A DNA stretch of 64,000 nucleotides from Planctomycetota bacterium (GTDB lineage Bacteria > Planctomycetota > JAJSAM01 > JAJVHW01): assembly GCA_021776825.1 (NCBI GenBank), contig JAJFFG010000118.1:1-64000 (forward strand), in the 5' to 3' direction. Shown piece after piece: positions 13,169-22,527 of the stretch. The position numbers were made by a program, and so were the translations under genes. Every line of letters starts with the position of its first letter. The stretch's first letter is position 1. The notes beneath the pieces are model-generated. The model was not told where the DNA came from, made no database searches, and saw only the letters and a program-made list of their open reading frames with translations.

Positions 13169-14796
13169 CAGCAGGGCACCTCGGCGCCCTTGCGTGCATA
13201 GAACCACCAGTTCACGGCAAGGCAGGAGAGGTAGTACCCGGCGAACCCGTAGAGCGCGTACTCGGGCGTTCCGGCCTGGATCTGCGTCGCGAAGATCTTC
13301 GGGATGAGGAACGCGCCGTACGCCGCGATGGCCGAAGTCCAGCCGAGCACCGGACCCGCTTGCTCCTTCGAGAAGATGATCGGGATCATCCGGAACGTGG
13401 AGCCGTTGCCGATGCCGGTCGTCGCGAAGAGCAGGATGAAGAGCAGCAGGAACGGGACGAAGAACTGCTGCGGCTCGGGAGAGGCGCTCGCCTGCGCGAC
13501 GTAGTAGCCCGCGCCGATGGTCGCCGCGATCATCACGATCGTGTCCCAGTGCGTCACGCGCGCGCCGCCGAGTTTGTCCGAGAGCCAGCCCCCGACAGGT
13601 CGGATGAGCGCGCCGACACCGGCGCCGATCCAGATGTACTTCGCCGTCACCGGGGCCGCCGGATTGATGATCGACTCCGCGAGCGCGGCGCCGTTCGCAT
13701 CGACACGGATCACACCGAAGACATCATCGAGCAGCTTCGGGAACGCGTTGGCGTACCCGATGAACGACCCGAAGGTCATCGTGTACAGCCACGTCATGAT
13801 CCAGTTGTGCTTGTTGCGGAAGATCGAGAACTGGCCGACGAGGTTCTTCTTCGTCTCACTCGGCGTGAGGAAGCGCATCGCGGTCAGCGTCGTGAGCACA
13901 GCGATCACGAGGATGACGAAGATCTTCAGCAGCTTCGGGAAGCCGCCCCAGTCCGCCAGCAGGAGCACGATGCCGACCGTCGCGCCGACGTAGCCGAGCA
14001 CCGTGAGCCAGATGTACTTCGCGACCGCGCCGGCGGTTCCACCGCACTTGTGCTGCGGCAGGTTGCACATGAAGAAGAACGCCAGGACGCAGAAGAACGC
14101 GAGGATCGGAACCCAGACGAGTCCGGCGTTCTGGACCCACGTCTCCGTGGTGACGCCGTCCTTCACGACCGCGTACGGCGCGCCGGAGAGCGAGCCGAAG
14201 AGCTGGAACGTGATCACCCACGGCAGCAGGAACTGCATCACGCTCACGCCGAGGTTGCCGAGTCCGGCGTTCAGCCCGAGCGACAGTCCCTGCATGCGCT
14301 TCGGGAAGAAGAAGCTGATGTTCGACATGGACGACGCGAACGCGCCGCCGCCGACACCCGAGATCGCGGCGAGCAGGATGAACACCCAGAACGGCGTGTT
14401 CGGGTCCTGGAGTGCGATGCCTGCGCCGATCGCCGGCAGTAGCAGCAGCAACGTCGTCATGAACTTGACGTTGCGTCCGCCGCAGATGGCGATCATGAAC
14501 GAGTTCGGGATGCGCAGCGTGGCGCCGGCGAGTCCGGCAACGGCCGGCAGCGTGAACAGCTGCGCGCGGTACGCGTCGCCAGTGAGCAGGCCGTTCTCAC
14601 CCACGAACGCGAAGAGCTCCGTGTCCGCGAAGTGCAACTGCTGGATGAACTTCGCGACCATCCCCCAGTACAGCCAGACGGCGAAGCCGCAGAGCAGGTT
14701 GGGGATCGAGATCCAGAGATTGATGTTCGCGATCTTCTGACCGGTCGACTCCCAGAAGCCCTGGTCCTCGACGTCCCATCGTTCCGGCGTTCTCAT
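13168..14796 (-). CDS. narK: NarK2-type nitrate/nitrite transporter
   Basis: The 542-residue major facilitator protein has twelve or more helices. It shows nitrate-signature stretches GLNAGLGNLGVSVMQ and TTGIGNGSTFRMIP. Large inserted loops distinguish it from the second porter in the operon. The NarK2 type is usually a nitrate/nitrite exchanger. It lies between narI (overlap four bases) and actA (overlap one base), so intake or export of nitrogen oxyanions is co-expressed with the reductase. Confidence 0.9.
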   Translation of the reverse strand: MRTPERWDVEDQGFWESTGQKIANINLWISIPNLLCGFAVWLYWGMVAKFIQQLHFADTELFAFVGENGLLTGDAYRAQLFTLPAVAGLAGATLRIPNSFMIAICGGRNVKFMTTLLLLLPAIGAGIALQDPNTPFWVFILLAAISGVGGGAFASSMSNISFFFPKRMQGLSLGLNAGLGNLGVSVMQFLLPWVITFQLFGSLSGAPYAVVKDGVTTETWVQNAGLVWVPILAFFCVLAFFFMCNLPQHKCGGTAGAVAKYIWLTVLGYVGATVGIVLLLADWGGFPKLLKIFVILVIAVLTTLTAMRFLTPSETKKNLVGQFSIFRNKHNWIMTWLYTMTFGSFIGYANAFPKLLDDVFGVIRVDANGAALAESIINPAAPVTAKYIWIGAGVGALIRPVGGWLSDKLGGARVTHWDTIVMIAATIGAGYYVAQASASPEPQQFFVPFLLLFILLFATTGIGNGSTFRMIPIIFSKEQAGPVLGWTSAIAAYGAFLIPKIFATQIQAGTPEYALYGFAGYYLSCLAVNWWFYARKGAEVPC

Positions 14797-15482
14797 CGGA
14801 CACCTCTCGACTCATCGCGCTTGTGGTTCCAGAGCACGACCTGAGGCTTGCGCCAGAGGTACATGTTCGGGATGACGAGCACGTGGACCAGCCGCGTGAA
14901 GGGGAAGAACGCGATCAGCACGAACGCGTTGACGATGTGCGCCTTCGCGAGGATCGGGAGCGGTGCGACGTACGACACGTCTGGCGCGAGGTACACGAGC
15001 GACCAGAGCCACGGCGCTGCGGAAGATGCGAACCACGACGAGCCCCACCCGTGCTGGTACGCGACGAGCACGCCCGTCACGACCTGCACCAAGAGAAGCG
15101 CGTAGAGCACCCAGTCGCCGACCGTGCTGACCTTGCGCAACCGCGTGCTTCGGGCACGCCGGACGACGATCAGGACGAGTCCGATGAGCGTCAACAGTCC
15201 GAGCGCGAAGCCGGTGGCCTCGAGTGCGTACAGACGCCACGGCTCGGCGTTCCACCCGAGAACTGCCTTCGGGAACAGGAACGCGGCGACGTGTCCGAAG
15301 AGCACGGCGAGGATGCCGTAGTGGAAGGGCACGGATCCCCAGAAGTGCTGCTTGTTCTCGAGGAACTGCGACGAGAGGCTCGAGTACGAGTACTTGCGCA
15401 TGCGATAGCGCTGCACCGTCACCACGAAGAACAGCACCATCGCCACGTAGGGGACGACGCCGAAGAGGAAGAAGTCACTCAT
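14793..15482 (-). CDS. narI: Respiratory nitrate reductase gamma subunit
   Basis: The 229-residue protein has five hydrophobic helices and histidines suited to two b-type hemes, such as HFWGSVPFHYGILAVLFGH and AKAHIVNAFVLIAFFPFTRL. NarI anchors NarGH and takes electrons from quinol. The ATG at 15482 gives the usual N-terminus (MSDFFLFGVVPY) and overlaps narJ by eight bases; the longer frame to 15530 is rejected. Confidence 0.93.
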   Translation of the reverse strand: MSDFFLFGVVPYVAMVLFFVVTVQRYRMRKYSYSSLSSQFLENKQHFWGSVPFHYGILAVLFGHVAAFLFPKAVLGWNAEPWRLYALEATGFALGLLTLIGLVLIVVRRARSTRLRKVSTVGDWVLYALLLVQVVTGVLVAYQHGWGSSWFASSAAPWLWSLVYLAPDVSYVAPLPILAKAHIVNAFVLIAFFPFTRLVHVLVIPNMYLWRKPQVVLWNHKRDESRGVR

Positions 15483-16038
15483 CGCGCACCTCCGCGCCGA
15501 AGCGCAGGTCCAGAAGCAGGGCGATCGCATCGAGCACCCCGCGGTACGGGTCGCCTTCGCGATCGGCGAGGGCCTCGCGCATCTTGTTCACGGCCGGCCG
15601 CATGAAGCTCGTCGCGAGCTTCGTCGCTTTCGCGTCGTCGAGTCGTCCGAGCACACGCAGCGAATTCGGCAAGTGATCGGGCAGTTCGGTGCCCGGGTCG
15701 ACGCCGACTTCGCGCGTGAGCTCGCGCATCTTGACCATGAACACACCGCGTGCGTACTGCTCGCCGTAGAGCTGCCAGCCCACCTCGAGCGCGCAGACAG
15801 GGTTCAGTTCGAACACGCGGATGTAGCTCTCCTCGCACGCTGCGATGTCCGCGGTGGCGAGGTGCGAGACGAGCGGGTCGAGCAGTGCAGCGGCATCGGC
15901 GCTCGCGCCCGCCACAGCAGCGCGCGACGCCGCTGCGACCGCGGCATGGTCTTCACGCGGATAGGCGAGCAGGTCGGCGAGACCGTCGAGCGCTGCCGTC
16001 AGCGAGGGGGCTGTCAGCGAGGGTGCCGCGGTCGACAT
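15475..16038 (-). CDS. narJ: Nitrate reductase assembly chaperone
   Basis: The 187-residue all-helical protein belongs to the TorD/NarJ chaperone family, with the conserved YIRVFELNPVCALEVGWQLY block near residues 72-91. It assists insertion of the molybdenum cofactor into NarG and is not part of the final enzyme. The N-terminus has a small duplication (APSLTAPSLTA). It follows narH by one base and overlaps narI. Confidence 0.92.
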   Translation of the reverse strand: MSTAAPSLTAPSLTAALDGLADLLAYPREDHAAVAAASRAAVAGASADAAALLDPLVSHLATADIAACEESYIRVFELNPVCALEVGWQLYGEQYARGVFMVKMRELTREVGVDPGTELPDHLPNSLRVLGRLDDAKATKLATSFMRPAVNKMREALADREGDPYRGVLDAIALLLDLRFGAEVRDE

Positions 16039-16039
16039 G

Positions 16040-17530
16040 TCAGTTGCCCCTCACGGGCGCAGCCCGGAAGCCGAAGCCCACCGACGAGCGATGCTCGTGC
16101 GGGTCTTCCATCATCTCGATGGCCATCTCGCGCTGGAACGGCGGGATCACGCAGCGCTCCGACATGTTGGCGAGTGTCGTGAGCCGGTAGATCTTGTCCG
16201 CCTGCTCCCATGTGCAGTCGGCCTGGGCCAACGCGCGCTCGGCCGTCTCCTTCGTGACGTCCCCCACCGTCAGGTGGCGGCGCACGAGCCGGACCGCCCA
16301 CTGCTTGCGCAGCGCGTAGCGGACGACGCCCTGGTTCCCGCCGCCGAACAGCGACGCCAGGTACTCGATGGGTGCGCGCGCCTTCTCGATGTCGCCGAAC
16401 AGATCGTCGATGTCGTTGTCGATGACATCGTTCTCTTTGCTCGACATGACCGGCAGGAGAGGCGGCACGTAGAACAGCATCGGGAACGTCCGGTACTCGG
16501 GATGCGGCGGCAGCGCGATGCCGAACTCCTTCACGAAGCTGTAGACCGGCGAGCGCTGTGCTGAGTCGATGATGCCGTCGTGAACGCCGTTCTTCTTGGC
16601 GGCCTCGATGACGCGCTCATCGAACGGATCGAGGATCATGCGACGCTGCGCCTCGACGAGCTCCTCGTCCTTCAGGTTGCCGATCTCCGGCAGCATGTCG
16701 GCGTCGTAGAGGACGTTGCCGAGGTAGCGGATGCGACCGACGCAGGAGTGGAAACAGGCGGGGGCTTGTCCGGTCTCGAGACGCGGGAAGCAGAGGATGC
16801 ACTTCTCCGACTTGCCGGCCGACCAGTTGTAATAGACCTTCTTGTACGGGCAGGCCGCGACGCAAGCGCGCCAGGCGCGACACACCTGCTGGTTGACGAG
16901 CACGATGCCGTCTTCGCCGCGCTTGTAGAGCGCGCCCGACGGGCAGGCTGCGACACATGCCGGGTTGAGGCAGTGGTTGCAGATGCGCGGCAGATAGAAG
17001 AACACCAGGCGCTCGATCGACATCATCTGCAGGCGCTGGTTGGGCGTCAGCGCTTCCATGTTCGGATCGTTGCGCGCGTAGATCTTCGAGCCGCCGAGGT
17101 CGTCGTCCCAGTTGGGCCCCGCCTCGATGTCGATGTGCTCGCCCGTGATCATCGAGATCGGACGCGCCACCGGCTGGTCGTCGCCTTCAGGAGCGTTGAA
17201 GAGCTCCTGGTAGTCGTACGTCCAGGGCTCGTAGTAGTCGTCCATGCTGGGCTGGGACGTGTTGTGGAAGATGTTCGGGATGATGCGGGCCTTGCCCGTC
17301 GACCGGAGGCTGAGCGTTTTGCCGTCGGTCTTCCAACCGCCGCGGTAGCTCTCCTGGTCTTCCCAGCGCGTCGGATAGCCCGTGCCGGGCTTCGTCTCGA
17401 CGTTGTTCCACCACATGTACTCAGTGCCTTCGCGGTCGGTCCACACGTTCTTGCAGGCGATGCTGCACGTGTGGCAACCGATGCACTTGTCGAGGTGGAA
17501 GACCATCGCGACCTGTGAGCGGACGTCCAT
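16040..17530 (-). CDS. narH: Respiratory nitrate reductase beta subunit
   Basis: The 496-residue iron-sulfur protein has four cysteine groups: CIGCHTC..C, CNHCLNPACVAACP, CRAWRACVAACP and CILC...CFHSC. The CRAW segment carries the tryptophan that replaces a cysteine in NarH and gives the [3Fe-4S] cluster. It links NarI to the molybdenum centre in NarG. Length and order match the family. Confidence 0.97.
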   Translation of the reverse strand: MDVRSQVAMVFHLDKCIGCHTCSIACKNVWTDREGTEYMWWNNVETKPGTGYPTRWEDQESYRGGWKTDGKTLSLRSTGKARIIPNIFHNTSQPSMDDYYEPWTYDYQELFNAPEGDDQPVARPISMITGEHIDIEAGPNWDDDLGGSKIYARNDPNMEALTPNQRLQMMSIERLVFFYLPRICNHCLNPACVAACPSGALYKRGEDGIVLVNQQVCRAWRACVAACPYKKVYYNWSAGKSEKCILCFPRLETGQAPACFHSCVGRIRYLGNVLYDADMLPEIGNLKDEELVEAQRRMILDPFDERVIEAAKKNGVHDGIIDSAQRSPVYSFVKEFGIALPPHPEYRTFPMLFYVPPLLPVMSSKENDVIDNDIDDLFGDIEKARAPIEYLASLFGGGNQGVVRYALRKQWAVRLVRRHLTVGDVTKETAERALAQADCTWEQADKIYRLTTLANMSERCVIPPFQREMAIEMMEDPHEHRSSVGFGFRAAPVRGN

Positions 17531-17551
17531 TGCGGTGCCCTTCTCGGTTCC

Positions 17552-20500
17552 CTACCAGACGAGCTTCGGGAGTTTGCGCACGTAGATGTGCGTGTCCCGG
17601 TTGCAGCCTGTCGGACCCCAATAGTTGAAGTGGTACGTGAACTGGCCATAGCCGCCGGCCATGAGGTTCACCTTGAGTCGAGTGCGCGTGAGGCTGTTGT
17701 GCCCTCCTGCGCGACGGTTGCCCCGCAGCGGGGACTTCGGCACCGAGTACGTCCGCTCTGGCGAGTGGTACTGGATGCAGATCCCGGGCGGGATGCGGGC
17801 GCTGACGGCAGCGCGTGTGCAGACGACGCCGTTGTCGTTGTGGACCTCGACCCAGTCGTTGTCCTCGATGCCGAGCGTCTCGGCGTCCTGCTCGCTCATC
17901 CAGAACGGCTCACAGCCGCGGGAGAGCGTCGACATGCGCTGGTTGTCGCCGTACGTGGAGTGGATGTGCCACTTGCCGTGCGGCGTGAGGAAGTTGAGTT
18001 CGAGCGTCTGCCCCACCTTGTCGCTGAAGCGCAGGTCGGAGTACTCGGACGGAAGCGGCTTCGGCTTGTACGTCGGGACGTGCTCGCCGAACTCCAGGTA
18101 CAGCGGGTGGTCGAGGTACAGGTGCTGGCGACCGGTGAGCGTGCGCCACGGCACCATGCGTTCGCGGTTGTAGGTGAACGGCGCGTACGCGCGGCCGTTG
18201 TTGGAGAGTCCCGACCACATCGGGCTGTTGATCAGGCGTCGCGGCTGCGTCTGCAGATCGTCGAAGCTCACGCGAATGTTGCGGTTGCCCTCGGCGAGAT
18301 CCACCAGCGGGACACCCGTCTTCTTCTCCATGTTCTGGTAGGAGCGGTACGCCAGCTCACCGTTGGTGACGGACGCCAGGTTGAGGATCACGTTGGCGAC
18401 GTCGCGGGCGCGCTCGAGCGACAGGTGTCTCTTCCCGTCGATCTTCCGCGTCGGGTGCGACTCGAGCATCGCGTCGTGCACGTCGGTGATCGCGTAGTGC
18501 GTGCCGTGCGCGCCGAGCCCGCTCTCGCGAGGACGCGGGCCGTACGAGCAGAACTGCTCGTAGATCTTTCCGTAGTCGCGTTCGACGACGGCGATGTTCG
18601 GCATTGTCTTGCCGGGGATCGCCTCGCACTCGCCGCGGTACCACTCCTTGATCGCGGGCTGCGAGATCTCGGCCGGCGAGTCGTGCGCCAACGGCGCGAG
18701 CACGACGTCCTTGACGGGATGCGGGAAGTGCTTCGCAGCGACCTTCGTGAAGCTCTTGGCGATCTCGCGGAACGTGTCCCAGTCGCTCTTCGACTCCCAG
18801 CACGGCGGGACGGCCGCCGTGAGGGGGTGGATGAAGCTGTGCATGTCCGTCGAGTTGAGGTCGTCCTTCTCGTACCAATTGGCCGCGGGCAGGACGATGT
18901 CCGAGTACAGCGCCGACGTGTCCATGCGGAAGTTGAGGTCAACGATCAGGTCGAACTTCCCGTGCGGTGCCTCCTTGTGCCACTCGACCTCACGGACGAC
19001 CTCGCCGGCCATGTCCTCAGCAATGTGGTTCGTGTGCGTGCCGAGGTAGTGGTCCATGAAGAACTCATGTCCCTTCGCGGACGACATCAGCGCGTTGCCG
19101 CGCCAGATGAACCAAACACGCGGCCACGACTCGGGAGCGTCCGGGTCTTCGATCGAGAACTTCAGCTTGCGATCGACGAGTCCCTTGACGACGTGCGCCT
19201 TGATGCCCGCATCGTCCGTCGCACCCGCGGCCTGGGCGTCCTTGACGACCTCCAGCGGGCTCTTCGTGAACTGCGGGTAGAAGGGGAGCCATCCGGCCCG
19301 CACGGCGCGGACGTTCGCGTCGATCGCATGTGAGTCCGCGAACCCGCCCGGGGTGACGCCGTCGGGGACGGTGTGGTAGTCGCGGGCGTTGCGCTCGTAG
19401 CGCCACTGATCGCTGTGCACGTAGTGCCAGCTCGGTGCGTTCTGCAGACGCGCCGCCGGGAACCAGTCCTTGCCGAGCGCGATGCTGGCCCAGGACTCTC
19501 CGGGTGCCAGCTTCTCCTGACCGACGTAGTGCGCCAGCCCACCGCCGTTGGTCCCCACACACCCGCAGAACATGAGGGCGTGGATCGCCGCGCGGTACAT
19601 CAGGTTGGCGTGGTACCAGTGGTTGACACCGGCGCCGATGATCACGGTGCACTTGCCGCCCGTGTGCTCGGCCGTCGACGCCCACTGGCGTGCGAAGCGG
19701 AGCAGGGTCTTCCGATCGATGCCCGTGTAGCGCTCGGCCCAGGCGGGCGTGTACGTCTGCGAGGCGTCGTCGTAGTCGACCGGGTAGTCGCCGCCGAGTC
19801 CGCGCGGCACCGAGTACTGCGCCATCATGATGTCGTAGACCGTGGTGACAGTGACCAGCTCGCCGTCGGCCGTCTCGATCGTCCGCACCGGCACGTCGCG
19901 CTGGACCGAGCGGCCCTCGGCGAAGTCATCGAGGCGCACGCGAGCCGTTGCGTCCACGTCCCCGAGGAACGTCAGGGCGGCGTCGATCTCGCTGCCGTCC
20001 TTGCCGTCCTTCGCGAGCAGGTTCCACTTGCCCTGCTCCTCACCCCAGCGGTGGCCGACGCTGCCCATCGGCATCTTGGGGCGGCTGTCGTTCTCGTCCC
20101 AGACGAGGAACTTCCACTCGCCGTTCTCTTCGTCGGCGTAGCCAGCGAGGCGACCCGCGCGGAGCAGCTGCCCCGCTTCCCAGTGATCGCCATCGCGCTT
20201 CAGCTCGACCAGGTACGGGGCGTCCGTGTAGGTGCGCGTGTAGTCGAGGAACTGCTGTACGCCGCGCTCGTGGTGGAACTCCTTCAAGATGACGTGGTTG
20301 ACCGCCATCCACCACGCGCCGTCCTGTCCGGCGTTGAGCGGGACCCACTCGTCCGCGTACTTCGCCACCTGGCTGAAGTCGGGCGAGAAGACGACCATCT
20401 TGGTGCCGTTGTGGCGCGCCTCGGCTGCGAAGTGGCAGTCCGGCGTGCGCGTCATGTTCAGGTTGCTGCCCATGACCGCGAGGAACTTGGCGTTGAACCA

Positions 20501-21190
20501 GTCGGCGGACTCGTTGACGTCCGTCTGTTCGCCCCAGACCTCGGGCGATGCGTTCGGCAGGTCGCAGTACCAGTCGTAGAACGACAGGCTGACACCGCCC
20601 ATCAGTTGCAGCAGGCGCGAGCCCGCGGCGTAGCTGATCATCGACATGGCCGGGATCGGCGAGAAGCCGGCGACGCGGTCGGGGCCGTGATCCTCGATCG
20701 TCTGCACGCACGACGCCGAGATCAGCTCGAGGCAGGTGTCCCAGTCGGTGCGCCGGAGGCCGCCCTTGCCGCGCGCGCGCTGCCAGCGCCCACGCTTCGC
20801 GGGATCGCTGACCAGCGAACGCCAGGCGTCGACCGGGTCGTCGTGCTGCGCGCGCGCCGTGCGCCACAGGTCGAGCATCGCGCCGCGGATGTAGGGGTAC
20901 TTCACCCGCAGCGGGCTGTAGAGGTACCACGAGTAGGAGATGCCGCGCTGGCAACCACGCGGCTCGTAGCCCGGGATGCCGGCCTCGAGCGCCGGGTAGT
21001 CGAGCGCCTGCATCTCCCACGTGACGATGCCGTCCTTGACGTGAACGTCCCACGAGCACGAGCCCGTGCAGTTCACACCGTGCGTCGACCGCACGACTTT
21101 GTCGTGCTGCCAACGGTTGCGATAGAACTCCTCCCACGCGCGAGTCTTCGGCTCGACGGCATCGTGGACCCAGCGGTTGGACGTGCTCAT
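17552..21190 (-). CDS. narG: Respiratory nitrate reductase alpha subunit (Mo-bisMGD)
   Basis: The 1212-residue catalytic subunit reduces nitrate to nitrite. The N-terminal iron-sulfur site has the H-x3-C-x3-C form ([10 protein letters not shown]). The aspartate that ligates molybdenum is in the [20 protein letters not shown] segment (about residues 200-220). There is no twin-arginine signal, so it should face the cytoplasm like the enteric enzyme. The ATG at 21190 overlaps the narC stop by four bases. Confidence 0.97.
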   Translation of the reverse strand: MSTSNRWVHDAVEPKTRAWEEFYRNRWQHDKVVRSTHGVNCTGSCSWDVHVKDGIVTWEMQALDYPALEAGIPGYEPRGCQRGISYSWYLYSPLRVKYPYIRGAMLDLWRTARAQHDDPVDAWRSLVSDPAKRGRWQRARGKGGLRRTDWDTCLELISASCVQTIEDHGPDRVAGFSPIPAMSMISYAAGSRLLQLMGGVSLSFYDWYCDLPNASPEVWGEQTDVNESADWFNAKFLAVMGSNLNMTRTPDCHFAAEARHNGTKMVVFSPDFSQVAKYADEWVPLNAGQDGAWWMAVNHVILKEFHHERGVQQFLDYTRTYTDAPYLVELKRDGDHWEAGQLLRAGRLAGYADEENGEWKFLVWDENDSRPKMPMGSVGHRWGEEQGKWNLLAKDGKDGSEIDAALTFLGDVDATARVRLDDFAEGRSVQRDVPVRTIETADGELVTVTTVYDIMMAQYSVPRGLGGDYPVDYDDASQTYTPAWAERYTGIDRKTLLRFARQWASTAEHTGGKCTVIIGAGVNHWYHANLMYRAAIHALMFCGCVGTNGGGLAHYVGQEKLAPGESWASIALGKDWFPAARLQNAPSWHYVHSDQWRYERNARDYHTVPDGVTPGGFADSHAIDANVRAVRAGWLPFYPQFTKSPLEVVKDAQAAGATDDAGIKAHVVKGLVDRKLKFSIEDPDAPESWPRVWFIWRGNALMSSAKGHEFFMDHYLGTHTNHIAEDMAGEVVREVEWHKEAPHGKFDLIVDLNFRMDTSALYSDIVLPAANWYEKDDLNSTDMHSFIHPLTAAVPPCWESKSDWDTFREIAKSFTKVAAKHFPHPVKDVVLAPLAHDSPAEISQPAIKEWYRGECEAIPGKTMPNIAVVERDYGKIYEQFCSYGPRPRESGLGAHGTHYAITDVHDAMLESHPTRKIDGKRHLSLERARDVANVILNLASVTNGELAYRSYQNMEKKTGVPLVDLAEGNRNIRVSFDDLQTQPRRLINSPMWSGLSNNGRAYAPFTYNRERMVPWRTLTGRQHLYLDHPLYLEFGEHVPTYKPKPLPSEYSDLRFSDKVGQTLELNFLTPHGKWHIHSTYGDNQRMSTLSRGCEPFWMSEQDAETLGIEDNDWVEVHNDNGVVCTRAAVSARIPPGICIQYHSPERTYSVPKSPLRGNRRAGGHNSLTRTRLKVNLMAGGYGQFTYHFNYWGPTGCNRDTHIYVRKLPKLVW

Positions 21191-22032
21191 CGTGCGAGCC
21201 CCTTCACCAGAGGACGGCGGACGGCGCGGAAGCGCCGGCGCCAGATGATGTCGAATGCGATCAGGACGCCGACGACGCCGGCGATCCCCGCGATCAGGAA
21301 GGACAGCGGGCCACGCTCGGGGCCGGGTCGACCGGCCTCCGCGGTGGACTTCATGTACGCGACCAGCGCGAGGATCTCGTCGCCGTCGAGCGCAGCGTCC
21401 TTGTAGACGGGCTGCATCGTGGCCGCGGGCGGCGCGGCCAGCCATGCGGCCAGTGCCTTGCGGCCTTCGAGACGCGAGAAGGCGTCCGTCAGGTCAGGCC
21501 CGAGTCGCCCGCCACCGAACCCCCAGGTTCCCTCCACCTGGTGGCACGAGATGCAGGCGGGTCCGCCCTCGACGAACGCGTCGCGTCCCTCGAAGAGCCG
21601 GCGACCGCGATCGACGTCCGCTTCGGTGAGCGGTCGGTCGCTGATCTTGATGCCCTCGAAGCGCGACGTCTCCTTGCCCGACTCGACCTCGATCAGTTCC
21701 ACGAGCTTCATCGCACGAGCGAGCGTCATGCCGGCGACGGGCGGCATCACGACGCCGCGCGCTTCCTTCAGGAGCTGCTGCGCATACGGATCGCCCGAGC
21801 TGATGGCCTTCTGGGGGTCGACGATGAACGCGGCCAGCCACTTCGCGTCCTGGCGCTCGGTCGCGCCCTTCAGGTCCGGGCCCGCAAGGCGTCCGCCGCC
21901 GATCGTGTGGCAGCTCGCGCACGTGGTCTTGAACAACTCGACCGTCTCTTCAGAGACGTCCTGCGCGAACGCGCCGCCGGCGAGACCGCCGACGAGAAGC
22001 GCTGTGGCGAGGCGTCGAAGTGATGTGCGCAT
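21187..22032 (-). CDS. narC: Membrane-anchored diheme cytochrome c of the nitrate operon (NarC-like)
   Basis: The 281-residue protein has a cleavable-type signal ([12 protein letters not shown]), two heme c sites (CASCH near 38 and CISCH near 164), and a C-terminal helix ([20 protein letters not shown]) followed by a basic tail. A diheme cytochrome encoded just before narG recalls NarC of Thermus, which belongs to the nitrate reductase complex there. GGAGGG lies eight bases before the ATG. It is the first gene of the nar-act operon and could connect NarGHI to alternative complex III. Confidence 0.85.
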   Translation of the reverse strand: MRTSLRRLATALLVGGLAGGAFAQDVSEETVELFKTTCASCHTIGGGRLAGPDLKGATERQDAKWLAAFIVDPQKAISSGDPYAQQLLKEARGVVMPPVAGMTLARAMKLVELIEVESGKETSRFEGIKISDRPLTEADVDRGRRLFEGRDAFVEGGPACISCHQVEGTWGFGGGRLGPDLTDAFSRLEGRKALAAWLAAPPAATMQPVYKDAALDGDEILALVAYMKSTAEAGRPGPERGPLSFLIAGIAGVVGVLIAFDIIWRRRFRAVRRPLVKGLAR

Positions 22033-22063
22033 GGACGGGTGCCCTCCAGGACCACCCGTCTAT

Positions 22064-22080
22064 TCCGAACCCCGTGCCAG
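22064..22080 (-). promoter_or_regulatory. Candidate sigma-54 promoter of the nar-act operon
   Basis: On the minus strand TGGCACG occupies 22079-22073, an exact -24 box. The -12 box twelve bases on reads TCGG instead of TTGC, so it is imperfect. A start site near 22053 would leave a 21-base leader with a good ribosome site before narC. A sigma-54 activator is encoded at 33194-34585. Confidence 0.4.
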
Positions 22081-22169
22081 TCTCGGGCGGCGGGAGCCGG
22101 ATCAACGGCAAGGCGTTACGAGCAAGTCACTTACGACCGAATGGTGCTGCACGCCCACTCCACCCCGGC

Positions 22170-22185
22170 GCATACCCCGGTATGC
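22170..22185. promoter_or_regulatory. Palindrome GCATACC-N2-GGTATGC, possible activator site
   Basis: Perfect 7-bp arms with a 2-bp spacer, about 125 bp upstream of the predicted narC transcription start. This is a suitable distance for a sigma-54 enhancer-binding protein. Confidence 0.45.
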
Positions 22186-22237
22186 GGCGACTTCGAGCGG
22201 AGCGCAGCGGAGCCTCGTGACGCGCGGGCTCGCGGGT

Positions 22238-22253
22238 GCATACGGCGGTATGC
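22238..22253. promoter_or_regulatory. Second palindrome of the same type
   Basis: GCATACGGCGGTATGC repeats the motif at 22170 with one arm mismatch, 68 bp further from narC. I found no third copy in the window, which favours a local function. Confidence 0.45.
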
Positions 22254-22527
22254 GGACGGTTGGACCGAGGTCGCGCCTGGGGCGAGCGTCCGACGATCTG
22301 CGGGGGGCCTGATCTGCGCCCGCGGCAGTCGGATCGCTCGTCGGACACGAGGCGGTGACGACGCCGGGCACGCGGCGATGGCCGGGCGGACCTCGGAGTG
22401 GCACGGCGGCCAACGACGGGTTGGGTCAGTGAAACTCTGCCGACTTCTGCGGCAGTGAACCTCCCCGCTCCGCGTTCGCGAGATCGCGGTCACGGCGCGT
22501 CGCACACGGACGCTACGGTCAGGGGTC

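Larger units (their letters stand above)
22033..22527. other. Regulatory intergenic region between narC and the restriction gene
   Basis: These 495 bp separate two divergent genes. I see the narC ribosome site, a sigma-54-like element and two related palindromes (listed separately). A 139-codon plus-strand frame here has no protein-like features, so I do not count it as a gene. Confidence 0.6.

Noticed and set aside
22039-22458. 139-codon plus-strand frame upstream of the restriction gene
   Set aside because: It covers the narC control region and has no protein-like hydrophobic pattern or ribosome site.
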